From Bacteroides sp. (GTDB taxonomy: Bacteria; Bacteroidota; Bacteroidia; Bacteroidales; Bacteroidaceae), in contig JASLCG010000004.1 in assembly GCA_030151885.1 (NCBI GenBank), positions 1-27,656 of the forward strand: DNA of 27,656 nt, read 5' to 3'. The notes under the pieces were generated by a model. It saw only the letters and a program-made list of their open reading frames with translations. It did no database searches and was not told the DNA's origin. Made by a program: the position numbers and the translations under genes. Numbering within the stretch: the stretch's first letter is position 1; every line of letters begins with the position of its first letter. Of this stretch, positions 16,296-24,201 are shown one piece after another.

Positions 16296-17159
16296 TCACT
16301 TAGTTCTATTTAGTATATCTTCAATAACTTCGTCCATTCTTATCTGGAAGTCGTACAGGTCAATGTTCCACTCTTTTTTATAGTAGTTCACAACAAAATC
16401 AATCTTCATTTTCAGAGCTTCTTTTCCTGTAGTATTCTTAACACTATTAATTAGATTTTGGAATTCTGTTGGCGAAGTGGTCAATATTGTTGCTACAATC
16501 TCGACAAAGTCTTCGGTAGAGTTCATACTAGCGTATGGAGTTATAAAGCCTAATTCGAGTGCTTTAGTGTCATTTAGATTCATCCAATCCGAACGATATC
16601 CTCCAGGTGTAATTTCTCCAAATACAGAGTTGTCAAACATGATGTTTTGATGCGTAATGTGTGCAAACTCATGGTGTATGACATGGAAGAATCTTAAAAA
16701 CTTCTTTTTATTTTCTGTATTAAACTTGTTTACTTCGTATAGTACAATTTTAATACCAGCTTCGGCTGTACCTTGAGTAATTGTTCCGTCATTATTAATG
16801 TTAGGGCTTCCAATTAGCTGTATTTGCTTTGGTGTGAGTTTATTAAAAAAAGTAAGCCCTCCTTTTTCGATGTATGTATCAATCCACACCTCTTTTAATA
16901 TTTCTAAGAATGGAAGTATCAATTGCTCTTCTGGTGGAATCAGGTTTTTACCAAGTTCAGTTTCTTCATCTACCCACTTGTAAATGACCTCTATATTGTG
17001 TGGTTCAGTAAAGTTTGTTCTAATCCACTTGTCAAGTTCTGTTTTAGGTCCTTGTGGTATCTTTGTTATTGAATCTCCTAATTTATCATCGCTGCTACAA
17101 GAGCAAACTAAGACTAGTGTTAATAATAGAGATATCAGACCATTATATGTTTTTTTCAT
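16296..17159 (-). CDS. Substrate import-associated zinc metallohydrolase lipoprotein
   Basis: A 287-residue lipoprotein. The signal peptide has lipobox VCSC (18-21), giving a lipidated C21. The zinc site is H163-E164-F-A-H167, within VIHHEFAHITHQ. The later EDFVE segment (in MNSTEDFVEIVATI) likely supplies a third acidic ligand, as in gluzincin-type peptidases. This fits the family described as "substrate import-associated zinc metallohydrolase lipoprotein" (TIGR04549), which occurs with TonB-dependent SusC-type transporters. It lies between susD (13 bases) and the DUF4302 gene (1 base). It probably cuts a peptide-containing substrate at the cell surface before uptake; that is inference, and the substrate is unknown. 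All expected metal ligands are present, so it is likely active. Confidence 0.88.
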   Translation of the reverse strand: MKKTYNGLISLLLTLVLVCSCSSDDKLGDSITKIPQGPKTELDKWIRTNFTEPHNIEVIYKWVDEETELGKNLIPPEEQLILPFLEILKEVWIDTYIEKGGLTFFNKLTPKQIQLIGSPNINNDGTITQGTAEAGIKIVLYEVNKFNTENKKKFLRFFHVIHHEFAHITHQNIMFDNSVFGEITPGGYRSDWMNLNDTKALELGFITPYASMNSTEDFVEIVATILTTSPTEFQNLINSVKNTTGKEALKMKIDFVVNYYKKEWNIDLYDFQIRMDEVIEDILNRTK

Positions 17160-17172
17160 ATGTTTTATTTAT

Positions 17173-18672
17173 TTATCTAGGATTTGGTACAATACCATAA
17201 CTCATTGCCTCTTGAGGCACTTGAATAGCACGTCTTAAATCATCTTTAGTAAGTACATCCAATTCGGTTTCTTGGTCCATAAATGCTCTTCGTGTTACTT
17301 CGATGTGAAATCTTTTTACATCAAACCATCTGCTTCCCTCTTGTAAGAACTCTTTACGTCTGAAGTCTATGATACAGTTTAATAGAGGACGTTGCTCGTC
17401 TGTTATTTCGTAAAAAGGATTCAACTCAGTTTTAAAGTTCTTATAAAAAAGGTTTATTTTATCGAGTGTTAAATCGGATAAACCAGGCTGATATTTCTCT
17501 ACACGTGTACTTAACCAAGCATTAATATCATTAACAGCAGCATCGGTATTACCCAGCATAGCATACGCTTCTGCACGATTAAACAACGCCTCTTCCAGTA
17601 CTATTAATGGGGCCATAATGTAAGGGTGTCCAGTAGTAGCATTAATACTAGATAATTTAAAGTACTCTTTGAACTTAGGCGTGTGTAGTCTTTCAGAACT
17701 TCCATAATATTTGAATGCAAGATTGGGTACAGGAGAATTTAATATTTCGTTTCTCAATATATCAATCGTAGCACCAAAACTATAGGCATTGTAAAATCTT
17801 CCAAATAGAGAACCAGTAGCCGACAGTAGCAAGTTGCTCTCTAAATCGGAGCTTGTAAAGTTAGTTTCAAGATCTTGGTAAGAGAGTCCTAAATACTTGC
17901 TATTCCAAGGTCTAAAACGGGTTCTGAAGTTACTTATTAATACTTTATCTGCATACTCTATTACTTTTTCCCAATCGCCTTTGAATAGGAAAAAACGTGA
18001 GGCAAAGGTATTTGCTGCATCCTTTGTGAAGTGGTATGCTTTGGCCGAATAGGTTTTATCACTAATCAGTGGTAAGCCTTCTAATAAATCTTTTTCAATT
18101 AATTCGTATGTCTTTGCTATGGTTTCTCTAACATAGTTTACAAAGACTTTATTCTCTGGATCTAAAACGTAAGGAATACCTAATAAGCTCTCGTTCTTTT
18201 CTTTCAATCCATAGTTTTCTGCAAAAACATTAACCAACATAAAGTGGTTGTATGCCCTAGTTACTAAAGCTTCTCCTTTTAGAGGTTTTAATTCGGGGCC
18301 ATCGCCTAGCTCCTCGATAGATGCTAGTGCCTGATTGGAGTGAGCTATTGCGTTATAGGTCTGTGTCCAGAAATATGTATATGTATCTTGGGTAGTACTG
18401 GTTTGCTCTTTCCAGAAGTAAGCCTGTTCATTGCTAGTATAATCTACTTTCAATGCGCTAGGACCTTTATCTGCAGCGTTATCGCTCATAGTTTCGGCAA
18501 AAGCCATGTACGAAGCCGAAGGATATGCCGCAACAAGTAGCTCCTTAACAGCATCGTAAGAGTCAATAACGGTTCTATCGTCTGGCACTTGGCTTAAGAA
18601 ATCACTACACGAGCTTAACCCCATGAGCAATGCTCCTACACCTAATAATTTATATTTTGTTTTCATAATCAA
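17173..18672 (-). CDS. SusD/RagB-family surface nutrient-binding lipoprotein
   Basis: A 499-residue lipoprotein that forms the lid of a SusC-type transporter at the outer membrane. The lipobox is LSSC (19-22), followed by the typical SDFLSQVPDDRT. The TPR-like helical core and the C-terminal SusD signature are present (DFRRKEFLQEGSRWFDVKRF near residue 455). It begins 6 bases after the susC stop, the standard tight susC-susD pair. In-frame ATGs at 18672 and 18666 give MIMKTK or MKTK; either leaves the signal intact. Ligand preference cannot be read from the sequence; the neighbouring metallohydrolase hints at peptides or a protein-bound nutrient rather than glycans. Confidence 0.93.
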   Translation of the reverse strand: MIMKTKYKLLGVGALLMGLSSCSDFLSQVPDDRTVIDSYDAVKELLVAAYPSASYMAFAETMSDNAADKGPSALKVDYTSNEQAYFWKEQTSTTQDTYTYFWTQTYNAIAHSNQALASIEELGDGPELKPLKGEALVTRAYNHFMLVNVFAENYGLKEKNESLLGIPYVLDPENKVFVNYVRETIAKTYELIEKDLLEGLPLISDKTYSAKAYHFTKDAANTFASRFFLFKGDWEKVIEYADKVLISNFRTRFRPWNSKYLGLSYQDLETNFTSSDLESNLLLSATGSLFGRFYNAYSFGATIDILRNEILNSPVPNLAFKYYGSSERLHTPKFKEYFKLSSINATTGHPYIMAPLIVLEEALFNRAEAYAMLGNTDAAVNDINAWLSTRVEKYQPGLSDLTLDKINLFYKNFKTELNPFYEITDEQRPLLNCIIDFRRKEFLQEGSRWFDVKRFHIEVTRRAFMDQETELDVLTKDDLRRAIQVPQEAMSYGIVPNPR

Positions 18673-18678
18673 TTCTAT

Positions 18679-21600
18679 TTAAAATCCTACTTTAAGCGTA
18701 AAAGTGAATTGTCTTGGTATTGGCATTGCCACACCACCAGTTCTAAAGAACTCTGGGTCTTGACCATTCAGTTTTTTATCTCTATACAACAAAGCTATAT
18801 TAGATGCTACGAATCTTAATTGCGCATCTTTTAATGAAAGAGGAACTAACCACTTCTTAGGTAGTTTATAACCTAGTGTTATCTCTTTTAAACGTATAAA
18901 GTCGCCTTTAGCTACTCTTAAATCCGAATAGTTGTACGCATTGTATGCCGTACCTAATTGTCTGTTTTCATTATATTGACGTCTTGAAGGTATAGCTGGT
19001 ACATTTGTAATTAATTCGTCTCCACGCATAACCCAGCGATCTCTTAACTCAATAGGCATTGCTTCTAGGTCGGAATAGACTGCACTAAACGATGGGTATA
19101 GTCTAATTACGTTACCAAACTGATAGGTTAAGTATACTCCTAGAGTGAAATCTTTGTAACGGAAGGTATTCTCCATACCCCCAACAACTTTAGGATCGAT
19201 TGAACCTTCATACTTTAAGAAGGATACATCGTTCGACTCTTGGAAGTTGATGTTATTAGTAATTATCTCTCCATCTTTCCACTCAAATTGTGGTAGTCCT
19301 TCCTCTGTTAGTCCTTTAAACGGAATAGAGTATAATCCACGTACAGGTCTTCCCTCTAGTGCATATCCCTCTTCACGTACTAGGTTCATAACGTTTGGCT
19401 TAGACTTTAGCTTAGTAACCTCATTTTTGTTAAAAGAGAAGGTTAAGTTGGTTACCCAATTAAAGTCTTTCATCATGATATTTCTGGTATTCAACGTGAA
19501 TTCCACCCCTTTTGAAACCATATCGGCATGGTTGGCTACTTTATAATATTCGCCACCAATACCAGAAGTTCTTACTATATCTATCAAGTCAAAACCTCTA
19601 CGTCTGTATGCATCCATACTTATACTGATTCGGTTATTTATTAAACCTAGGTCAATACCAAAGTTAAACTCATACTGCTTCTCCCAAGTTAAATCACTGT
19701 TTTCAAGACTTGATATTACAATTTCCGACTCTTTGTCTGTTATTATTGGTCTGAATGTAACACTGTTTCTATAAATGGCTAACGCATTACTAGCAGGTCC
19801 CATTGTAGCAGTAAGGCCGTATGTTGTACGCACACTTAAGTTTGAGATGACATCCGAAAGAGATTCCATAAACTTTTCGTTATGTACGTGCCATGCACCA
19901 CTAACGTTCCAGGTTGGCAACCAACGTGCTTGTCTTGCCTTTCCCATTCTGTTAGAGCCGTCGTATCTTCCTGTAGCATTAAATACATATCGGTCGTCAT
20001 ATGCGTATCCCACATTTAAGAACGAAGCTACATATCGGTCGTACGATCTATCCATTCCGTAGTAGTCGAATCCACCATCTAGTATTTTTCTTAATAGTCG
20101 GTAATCTACAAATGGTACACCACCACGGTCCCATTGGTAACCATATCCATTATTGAAAGATTTAGAACGGTTGGTCGATTTTATCTCTTGACCAAACATA
20201 CTGGTTATACTGTGTTTTTCATTAAACACATTGTTATAAGCCGCCGTAGCTCTAAAGTAATAGCTGTTCAGCTTATGGTCTTCTCTGTTGTAAAAGCCAC
20301 CTTTCGGCATCACTACAATTGGCTCTTTTGAAGGATTGTCTGGATCTTTCCACAGGAAGTCGTTACTCTCTTTAATGTACGAGTTTGCTGCCGCTCTGTA
20401 CGCTTCTGCAATATTCGAGTTTTCAAAGACTTTATGCTCGTTAGTGGACTTCACGTAGCGTAATGAACCAATAGCACGAAGATCTAAGCCTTTAATTGGT
20501 TTAATATGAAGCTCTGCTTGGAATTTGGTATCTAACATATCTATGTTTAACCTGTTGCTATTTGCTTCATTAAGAATATTAAAAGGAGCGTAGTTCATTG
20601 TGTAATACTCGTAACTACCATCTTCTCTATAAGGTAAAAGTGCTCTACTAGAGTTTAAGGCATAACTAAAAGGGTTAATGTCAAAATCTCTGCTATACTC
20701 TCCTTCAACCATATTAACCTTACGGTCTAATGTGCCAGGTACAGTTTGTTTCCTTAGCGAGTTAGAAGTTAATAAGTTTAGACTTACTTTTTTAGAGAGG
20801 TTTACTGTCGAGTTGAAATTGGCAGTCATACGGTCCACTTTGTCTGATATAGACCATCCTGGGTCATTAAAATAACTCAAAGAGGCATAGTATCTAGCTT
20901 TATCACTACCACCAGAAAGGCTCAATGCATGGTTCTGCTGAATACTATTTTTAAATAGTAAATCAAACCAATTTGTATTTGCCATTTCAGATCTTTGAAG
21001 ATAGGCAGCTCGGGCCTCTGGCGTATTTGCTAAACCAAATTTACCCGAAGTTTCATCGTATTGGTCTATCAGGTCGTACATTTTTCTATATACACCTCCC
21101 GATGAACCTCTTATAACATCCGAATGGTTGAGCCATCCTTTTGCTTCAAGGTCTTGCATCACCATCATGTGGTTTTGCGAATTCATAATGTTGTAGTCTT
21201 TGTAAGAGGGTTTCATACGAATTGTAAATTCGCCCGAGTAGTTTACTCTGGTATCGCCTTTTACCCCTTTTTTAGTAGTAATTACCACAACCCCGTTCAT
21301 GGCACGTGCACCGTAAAGAGCAGTAGCCGAGGCATCTTTTAAAATCTGGAAGTTCTCAATGTCATCTGCGTTCAGTCCAGCAACAGCAGAACTAATTAAG
21401 GTTGCAGCATTACCAGAAGATAAGTCATCGGCAGATACTTCAATAACATCTTCTAGAATAACTCCATCAACAACCCATAGGGGTTTTGAATCTCCAAAGA
21501 TAGATGAAGCTCCACGAACACGAATTTTAGGAGAAGCACCAAAAGTACCCGATACGTTTTGAACCTGTACCCCAGCAGCTTTCCCCTGCAACATTCTACT

Positions 21601-22098
21601 TACATCTGTAACCCCATCTATTTTACTATCTTCTGCCTTAATAATAGAGGCAGAACCAGCAAATAATCTTCTATCAATAGTCTGATAACCTGTTACAATT
21701 ACCTCGTCTAGGTTATGAGACTCTTCGGATAGCACAATCTTTTTTAAGTTATCGCCAGCTTTCAACTCTTTAGAGATAAAGCCCATAAAAGAGATGACAA
21801 TGACAGACTGTTTACTTGGGACAACGATACTGAAATTACCATCAACATCGGTAATTGTTCCTCCCGAACCCTCTTTGGGTTTTACGGTAGCTCCAATAAT
21901 GGGGTCTCCTTGTTCGTCAACAACATTACCTTTTGCGGTAAAAGATTGCTTAACATCTTGTTCGGTCTTTTCTGCACCAATAGCCGATTCCAGTGGAACC
22001 ATTAAAAATAGACAGAAAAAACTAAACAAAAAGACTCTAAATCCTACTTTAAAATGTAACGATTTAGAGCTTCTAAAAATAGTTTCTCGCATAATCAT
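18679..22098 (-). CDS. SusC/RagA-family TonB-dependent outer-membrane transporter
   Basis: A 1139-residue transporter. The order is: signal region (about 20-42, ending SAIGA); carboxypeptidase-regulatory-like domain (54-125, with GDPIIGATVK and GGTITDVDGNFSI); TonB-box-like DEVIVTGY (131-138); plug domain with MLQGKAAGVQVQNVSG, RIRVRG-type strand KIRVRGASSI and LKDASATALYGARAMNGVV; then a long 22-strand beta-barrel ending in a terminal aromatic F (TFTLKVGF). These are hallmarks of SusC. It imports the ligand captured by SusD using TonB energy. First gene of the four-gene operon. The ATG at 22098 or 22092 may be used. About 640 bases of gene-free DNA lie upstream, but no exact Bacteroidota promoter was found there. 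Confidence 0.95.
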   Translation of the reverse strand: MIMRETIFRSSKSLHFKVGFRVFLFSFFCLFLMVPLESAIGAEKTEQDVKQSFTAKGNVVDEQGDPIIGATVKPKEGSGGTITDVDGNFSIVVPSKQSVIVISFMGFISKELKAGDNLKKIVLSEESHNLDEVIVTGYQTIDRRLFAGSASIIKAEDSKIDGVTDVSRMLQGKAAGVQVQNVSGTFGASPKIRVRGASSIFGDSKPLWVVDGVILEDVIEVSADDLSSGNAATLISSAVAGLNADDIENFQILKDASATALYGARAMNGVVVITTKKGVKGDTRVNYSGEFTIRMKPSYKDYNIMNSQNHMMVMQDLEAKGWLNHSDVIRGSSGGVYRKMYDLIDQYDETSGKFGLANTPEARAAYLQRSEMANTNWFDLLFKNSIQQNHALSLSGGSDKARYYASLSYFNDPGWSISDKVDRMTANFNSTVNLSKKVSLNLLTSNSLRKQTVPGTLDRKVNMVEGEYSRDFDINPFSYALNSSRALLPYREDGSYEYYTMNYAPFNILNEANSNRLNIDMLDTKFQAELHIKPIKGLDLRAIGSLRYVKSTNEHKVFENSNIAEAYRAAANSYIKESNDFLWKDPDNPSKEPIVVMPKGGFYNREDHKLNSYYFRATAAYNNVFNEKHSITSMFGQEIKSTNRSKSFNNGYGYQWDRGGVPFVDYRLLRKILDGGFDYYGMDRSYDRYVASFLNVGYAYDDRYVFNATGRYDGSNRMGKARQARWLPTWNVSGAWHVHNEKFMESLSDVISNLSVRTTYGLTATMGPASNALAIYRNSVTFRPIITDKESEIVISSLENSDLTWEKQYEFNFGIDLGLINNRISISMDAYRRRGFDLIDIVRTSGIGGEYYKVANHADMVSKGVEFTLNTRNIMMKDFNWVTNLTFSFNKNEVTKLKSKPNVMNLVREEGYALEGRPVRGLYSIPFKGLTEEGLPQFEWKDGEIITNNINFQESNDVSFLKYEGSIDPKVVGGMENTFRYKDFTLGVYLTYQFGNVIRLYPSFSAVYSDLEAMPIELRDRWVMRGDELITNVPAIPSRRQYNENRQLGTAYNAYNYSDLRVAKGDFIRLKEITLGYKLPKKWLVPLSLKDAQLRFVASNIALLYRDKKLNGQDPEFFRTGGVAMPIPRQFTFTLKVGF

Positions 22099-22739
22099 TA
22101 GGTTAGTAATAAATGTTAATAAACCGCATATTATGAAATAAAAACAATAAAAACAATTAAAATTATAAAAGATTGAATTTCGATTAAGAGTATAAACAAG
22201 CTTCTAATAACATTTGATTATCAATATATTAAGAATCTAAAGAGCATAAAAAGGTCTATAATTAATAATTATACATGCTTTAGATAGTGTTAATTTTATT
22301 AACTAAATGGATAGGTGTTTAATATAAATCAACGATGTGAGTTATCCGAAGGGTTGTAAATATCAATTTGATGCTAAAAATTAAATTAAGTATTCAATAT
22401 GATATTATGTCACTATATTAATAATTCTTTTGTTAGATCATATCGATTTATAAGAGCTTTAAAAATATTTTTTTAAAAAAGTATCGGGGTATCTGTCTTA
22501 GAGTAATAAAATGAGATATGACTCAGAATACTCCGTTAAATACACAGCCTATTTTTCTATTTATCACAGGGTAAATGGTCGTAAAAAAAGAGGGTGTAAT
22601 GAGGTTCTTTATTTAGAATAAGTAGAACTCTTTTTTGTAGTATCATAAATTAACCTTTACTTTACATTTTAAGAGTAACGTACTGCTTCTATAAATTGTA
22701 GAAGGGGTATATATTAACAAGATTAATTTTATTAGAATA
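22099..22739. other. Gene-free upstream region of the SusC/D operon
   Basis: About 640 AT-rich bases between susC (minus) and the small gene at 22740 (plus). Two dyads are visible: TTGATTATCAA (22214-22224) and GTTAATTTTATTAAC (22289-22303), either of which could bind a regulator. No TAnnTTTG match was found in the first 220 bases upstream of susC. A terminator-like hairpin is listed separately. A 36-codon reading frame at 22511-22621 has no supporting evidence. Confidence 0.5.
22601..22636 (+). terminator. Terminator-like hairpin with no clear gene before it
   Basis: GAGGTTCTTTATT (22601-22613) pairs with AATAAGTAGAACTC (22617-22630) with small bulges, followed by six T (22631-22636). On the plus strand it looks like an intrinsic terminator, but no gene on that strand ends before it, so it may close a short untranslated RNA. 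Confidence 0.45.
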
Positions 22740-22970
22740 ATGAGTTTATTTTTAAAAATTGTACTGATTACATACATTGTTATTGCATATATTGCAGCTG
22801 TTTTAATGGTATTGGCCATTCGTAACTTTTCTACTAAAATGAAAAAACAAGGTCAACCTGCCATAAAAGTATCAATGGGAAGAATTATACCTATAGCTAT
22901 TTTGGCTCCTATTTCGTTACCTATTGTACTGATTGTATCGTACATTTTTAAAAAGAAAAAAGGGATGTAA
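22740..22970 (+). CDS. Small two-helix membrane protein, family with LAPxxxP motif
   Basis: A 76-residue protein with two hydrophobic helices (about 4-28 and 48-70), a basic turn (STKMKKQGQPAIK) and a basic end (KKKKGM), suggesting both termini face the cytoplasm. The family marks are TYIVIAYI (11-18) and ILAPISLPI (54-62), 43 residues apart as in the protein at 14643; a third, shorter member is at 23903. The ATG at 22740 has no obvious ribosome binding site, which is common in Bacteroidota. A perfect 19-base-pair terminator follows 46 bases after the stop, showing it is an independent unit. Function unknown. Confidence 0.65.
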   Translation: MSLFLKIVLITYIVIAYIAAVLMVLAIRNFSTKMKKQGQPAIKVSMGRIIPIAILAPISLPIVLIVSYIFKKKKGM

Positions 22971-23016
22971 CTGTTATCTAGAGATAAGATAAGTATTTTT
23001 ACAATGCTTAAAATAG

Positions 23017-23067
23017 AAAGAGGTAGTGGCAAGTCTTATAGTATGTTTGACTTGCCACTACCTCTTT
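23017..23067 (+). terminator. Terminator after the small gene at 22740
   Basis: A perfect 19-base-pair stem (23017-23035 with 23049-23067) and a 13-base loop. The arm begins AAAGAG and ends GGCAAGTC at the loop, as in the hairpin at 14957-14995. Little T run beyond the TTT of the arm. Confidence 0.8.
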
Positions 23068-23093
23068 GTAGTATAGAATAAAAGAATACTGCC

Positions 23094-23264
23094 ATGAAAC
23101 CTAAACGAAAAAGAGTGCTTACCATTTTGTATTATTTAGGACTAATAGTTTTAGTTCTCTTTTCTATAATATTAAAACTAAGGGGAGAGAGCTTCTTTAA
23201 TTTACCTCTGTTTATACTATTATTACTATCTACCATTGCATACAGCCAAATAAAGAAGATGTAA
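23094..23264 (+). CDS. Very small two-helix membrane protein, 56 residues
   Basis: Translation from ATG at 23094 to TAA at 23262-23264 gives 56 residues: a strongly basic start (KPKRKR), a helix (about 8-27), a short polar turn (KLRGES), a second helix (about 35-50) and a basic end (QIKKM). This fits a small inner-membrane hairpin with both ends in the cytoplasm. It shares ILY and a later S-T pair with the next gene at the same spacing (residues 11 and 46 here, 10 and 45 there), with about a quarter identical residues without gaps, so the two may be distant paralogues. No terminator directly follows. Function unknown; real coding status is moderately likely. Confidence 0.5.
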   Translation: MKPKRKRVLTILYYLGLIVLVLFSIILKLRGESFFNLPLFILLLLSTIAYSQIKKM

Positions 23265-23475
23265 ACTACTGATCATTAGTTTTTTGTGTTAAATTCTTTG
23301 GGCTAAGTTATTATTTTGCATACATTACAAAAAATATCTTATTTGTTTACAGTTCTATTAAGAGGACAAACAATATTAAGAAGAAAAACACAACTCAAAA
23401 TATCTCATACGAATCGTAATTTTACTTGCTTTTTGTATTTTAAAAGATATTATTAACCTTAAAATCTATTGTATT

Positions 23476-23739
23476 ATGATTAGGAGAAATGCAGTCTGCA
23501 TTATATTGTATGCAGTATCTCTTCTCGTTTTTATTCCTATGGCTATTCTCGCCATTTTAAACGAAAGGCTTAGCACTACACTTATATCTGGATTGATACT
23601 ATGTGTTAGTACGAAAGTTTTTATCAAGACCTTAAAAGAGACAAACAAACAAGCTAAGCAAACTGATAACAGTAGCTTTAAAAACAAACAACAAAATCCT
23701 ACTAGGACGGAGTTTAAAGTGCAGTCTCCTTCAGAGTAA
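23476..23739 (+). CDS. Small membrane protein with polar tail, 87 residues
   Basis: An 87-residue protein with two hydrophobic helices (about 7-28 and 34-50) followed by a hydrophilic tail of about 35 residues rich in Lys, Gln, Asn, Thr and Ser. It looks like a longer relative of the 56-residue protein just upstream (ILY at 10-12, ST at 45-46). An ATG at 23476 with a long AT-rich leader precedes it; a hairpin terminator starts 28 bases after the stop. Function unknown. Confidence 0.55.
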   Translation: MIRRNAVCIILYAVSLLVFIPMAILAILNERLSTTLISGLILCVSTKVFIKTLKETNKQAKQTDNSSFKNKQQNPTRTEFKVQSPSE

Positions 23740-23766
23740 TGTAGCTCTTTATTGAAAACTTAACCC

Positions 23767-23811
23767 GAATAGCGTAATAATTCTTGTAGTTAAGAGTTAT
23801 TTACGCTATTC
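23767..23811 (+). terminator. Terminator after the small gene at 23476
   Basis: GAATAGCGTAA (23767-23777) pairs with TTACGCTATTC (23801-23811), extended past a one-base bulge by eight more pairs including a wobble, with a 6-base loop, then TTGTTT. Confidence 0.75.
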
Positions 23812-23902
23812 TTGTTTAGAAGCATCAACAAGATATAATAGTAAATCAATATTACCTCTTAACTAGCCATTCTGAAAAACCTAACTGCCAAACAAGCTTA
23901 CT

Positions 23903-24106
23903 ATGCATACCCTTCTACTGATATATAACATTATAGCCTTTCTAGGAACTATATTCTTGGTTAGTGCAACTTACGAAATAACAAAGGACTGGAAGCCTCC
24001 AATTCAAATACCTTTGGTGGTATATGCAATTGTACTGCTCCTCGCGCCAATAACATTTCCACTGTGCATCATTGCATTAGCCATAGTAATATACTTATAC
24101 CGATAA
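23903..24106 (+). CDS. Small two-helix membrane protein, family with LAPxxxP motif
   Basis: A 67-residue protein, third member of the family also seen at 14643 and 22740. It has IYNIIAFL (7-14) in the first helix and LLAPITFPL (46-54) in the second, 39 residues apart, so its central turn (EITKDWKPP) is four residues shorter than in the other two. Little else is polar apart from the final YLYR. A hairpin shared with pyrD follows 18 bases after the stop. It is convergent with pyrD. Function unknown. Confidence 0.6.
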   Translation: MHTLLLIYNIIAFLGTIFLVSATYEITKDWKPPIQIPLVVYAIVLLLAPITFPLCIIALAIVIYLYR

Positions 24107-24124
24107 ATACAATCTACCAAAAAT

Positions 24125-24162
24125 AAAGTGGCATAAATACATTCAAGTACTTATGCCACTTT
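24125..24162. terminator. Two-way terminator between small gene and pyrD
   Basis: AAAGTGGCATAA (24125-24136) pairs perfectly with TTATGCCACTTT (24151-24162), plus three more pairs after one mismatch, 6-base loop. The minus strand continues TATTTTTGG and the plus strand is T-rich, so it can serve both convergent transcripts. Confidence 0.8.
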
Positions 24163-24201
24163 GGTCTATTCTATTCTTAAAAAAATATATCTAATCCGAT
24201 T

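Noticed and set aside
22511..22621. 36-codon plus-strand frame in the susC upstream region
   Set aside because: It overlaps the terminator-like hairpin, shows no hydrophobic or conserved pattern and has no ribosome binding site; chance is more likely.
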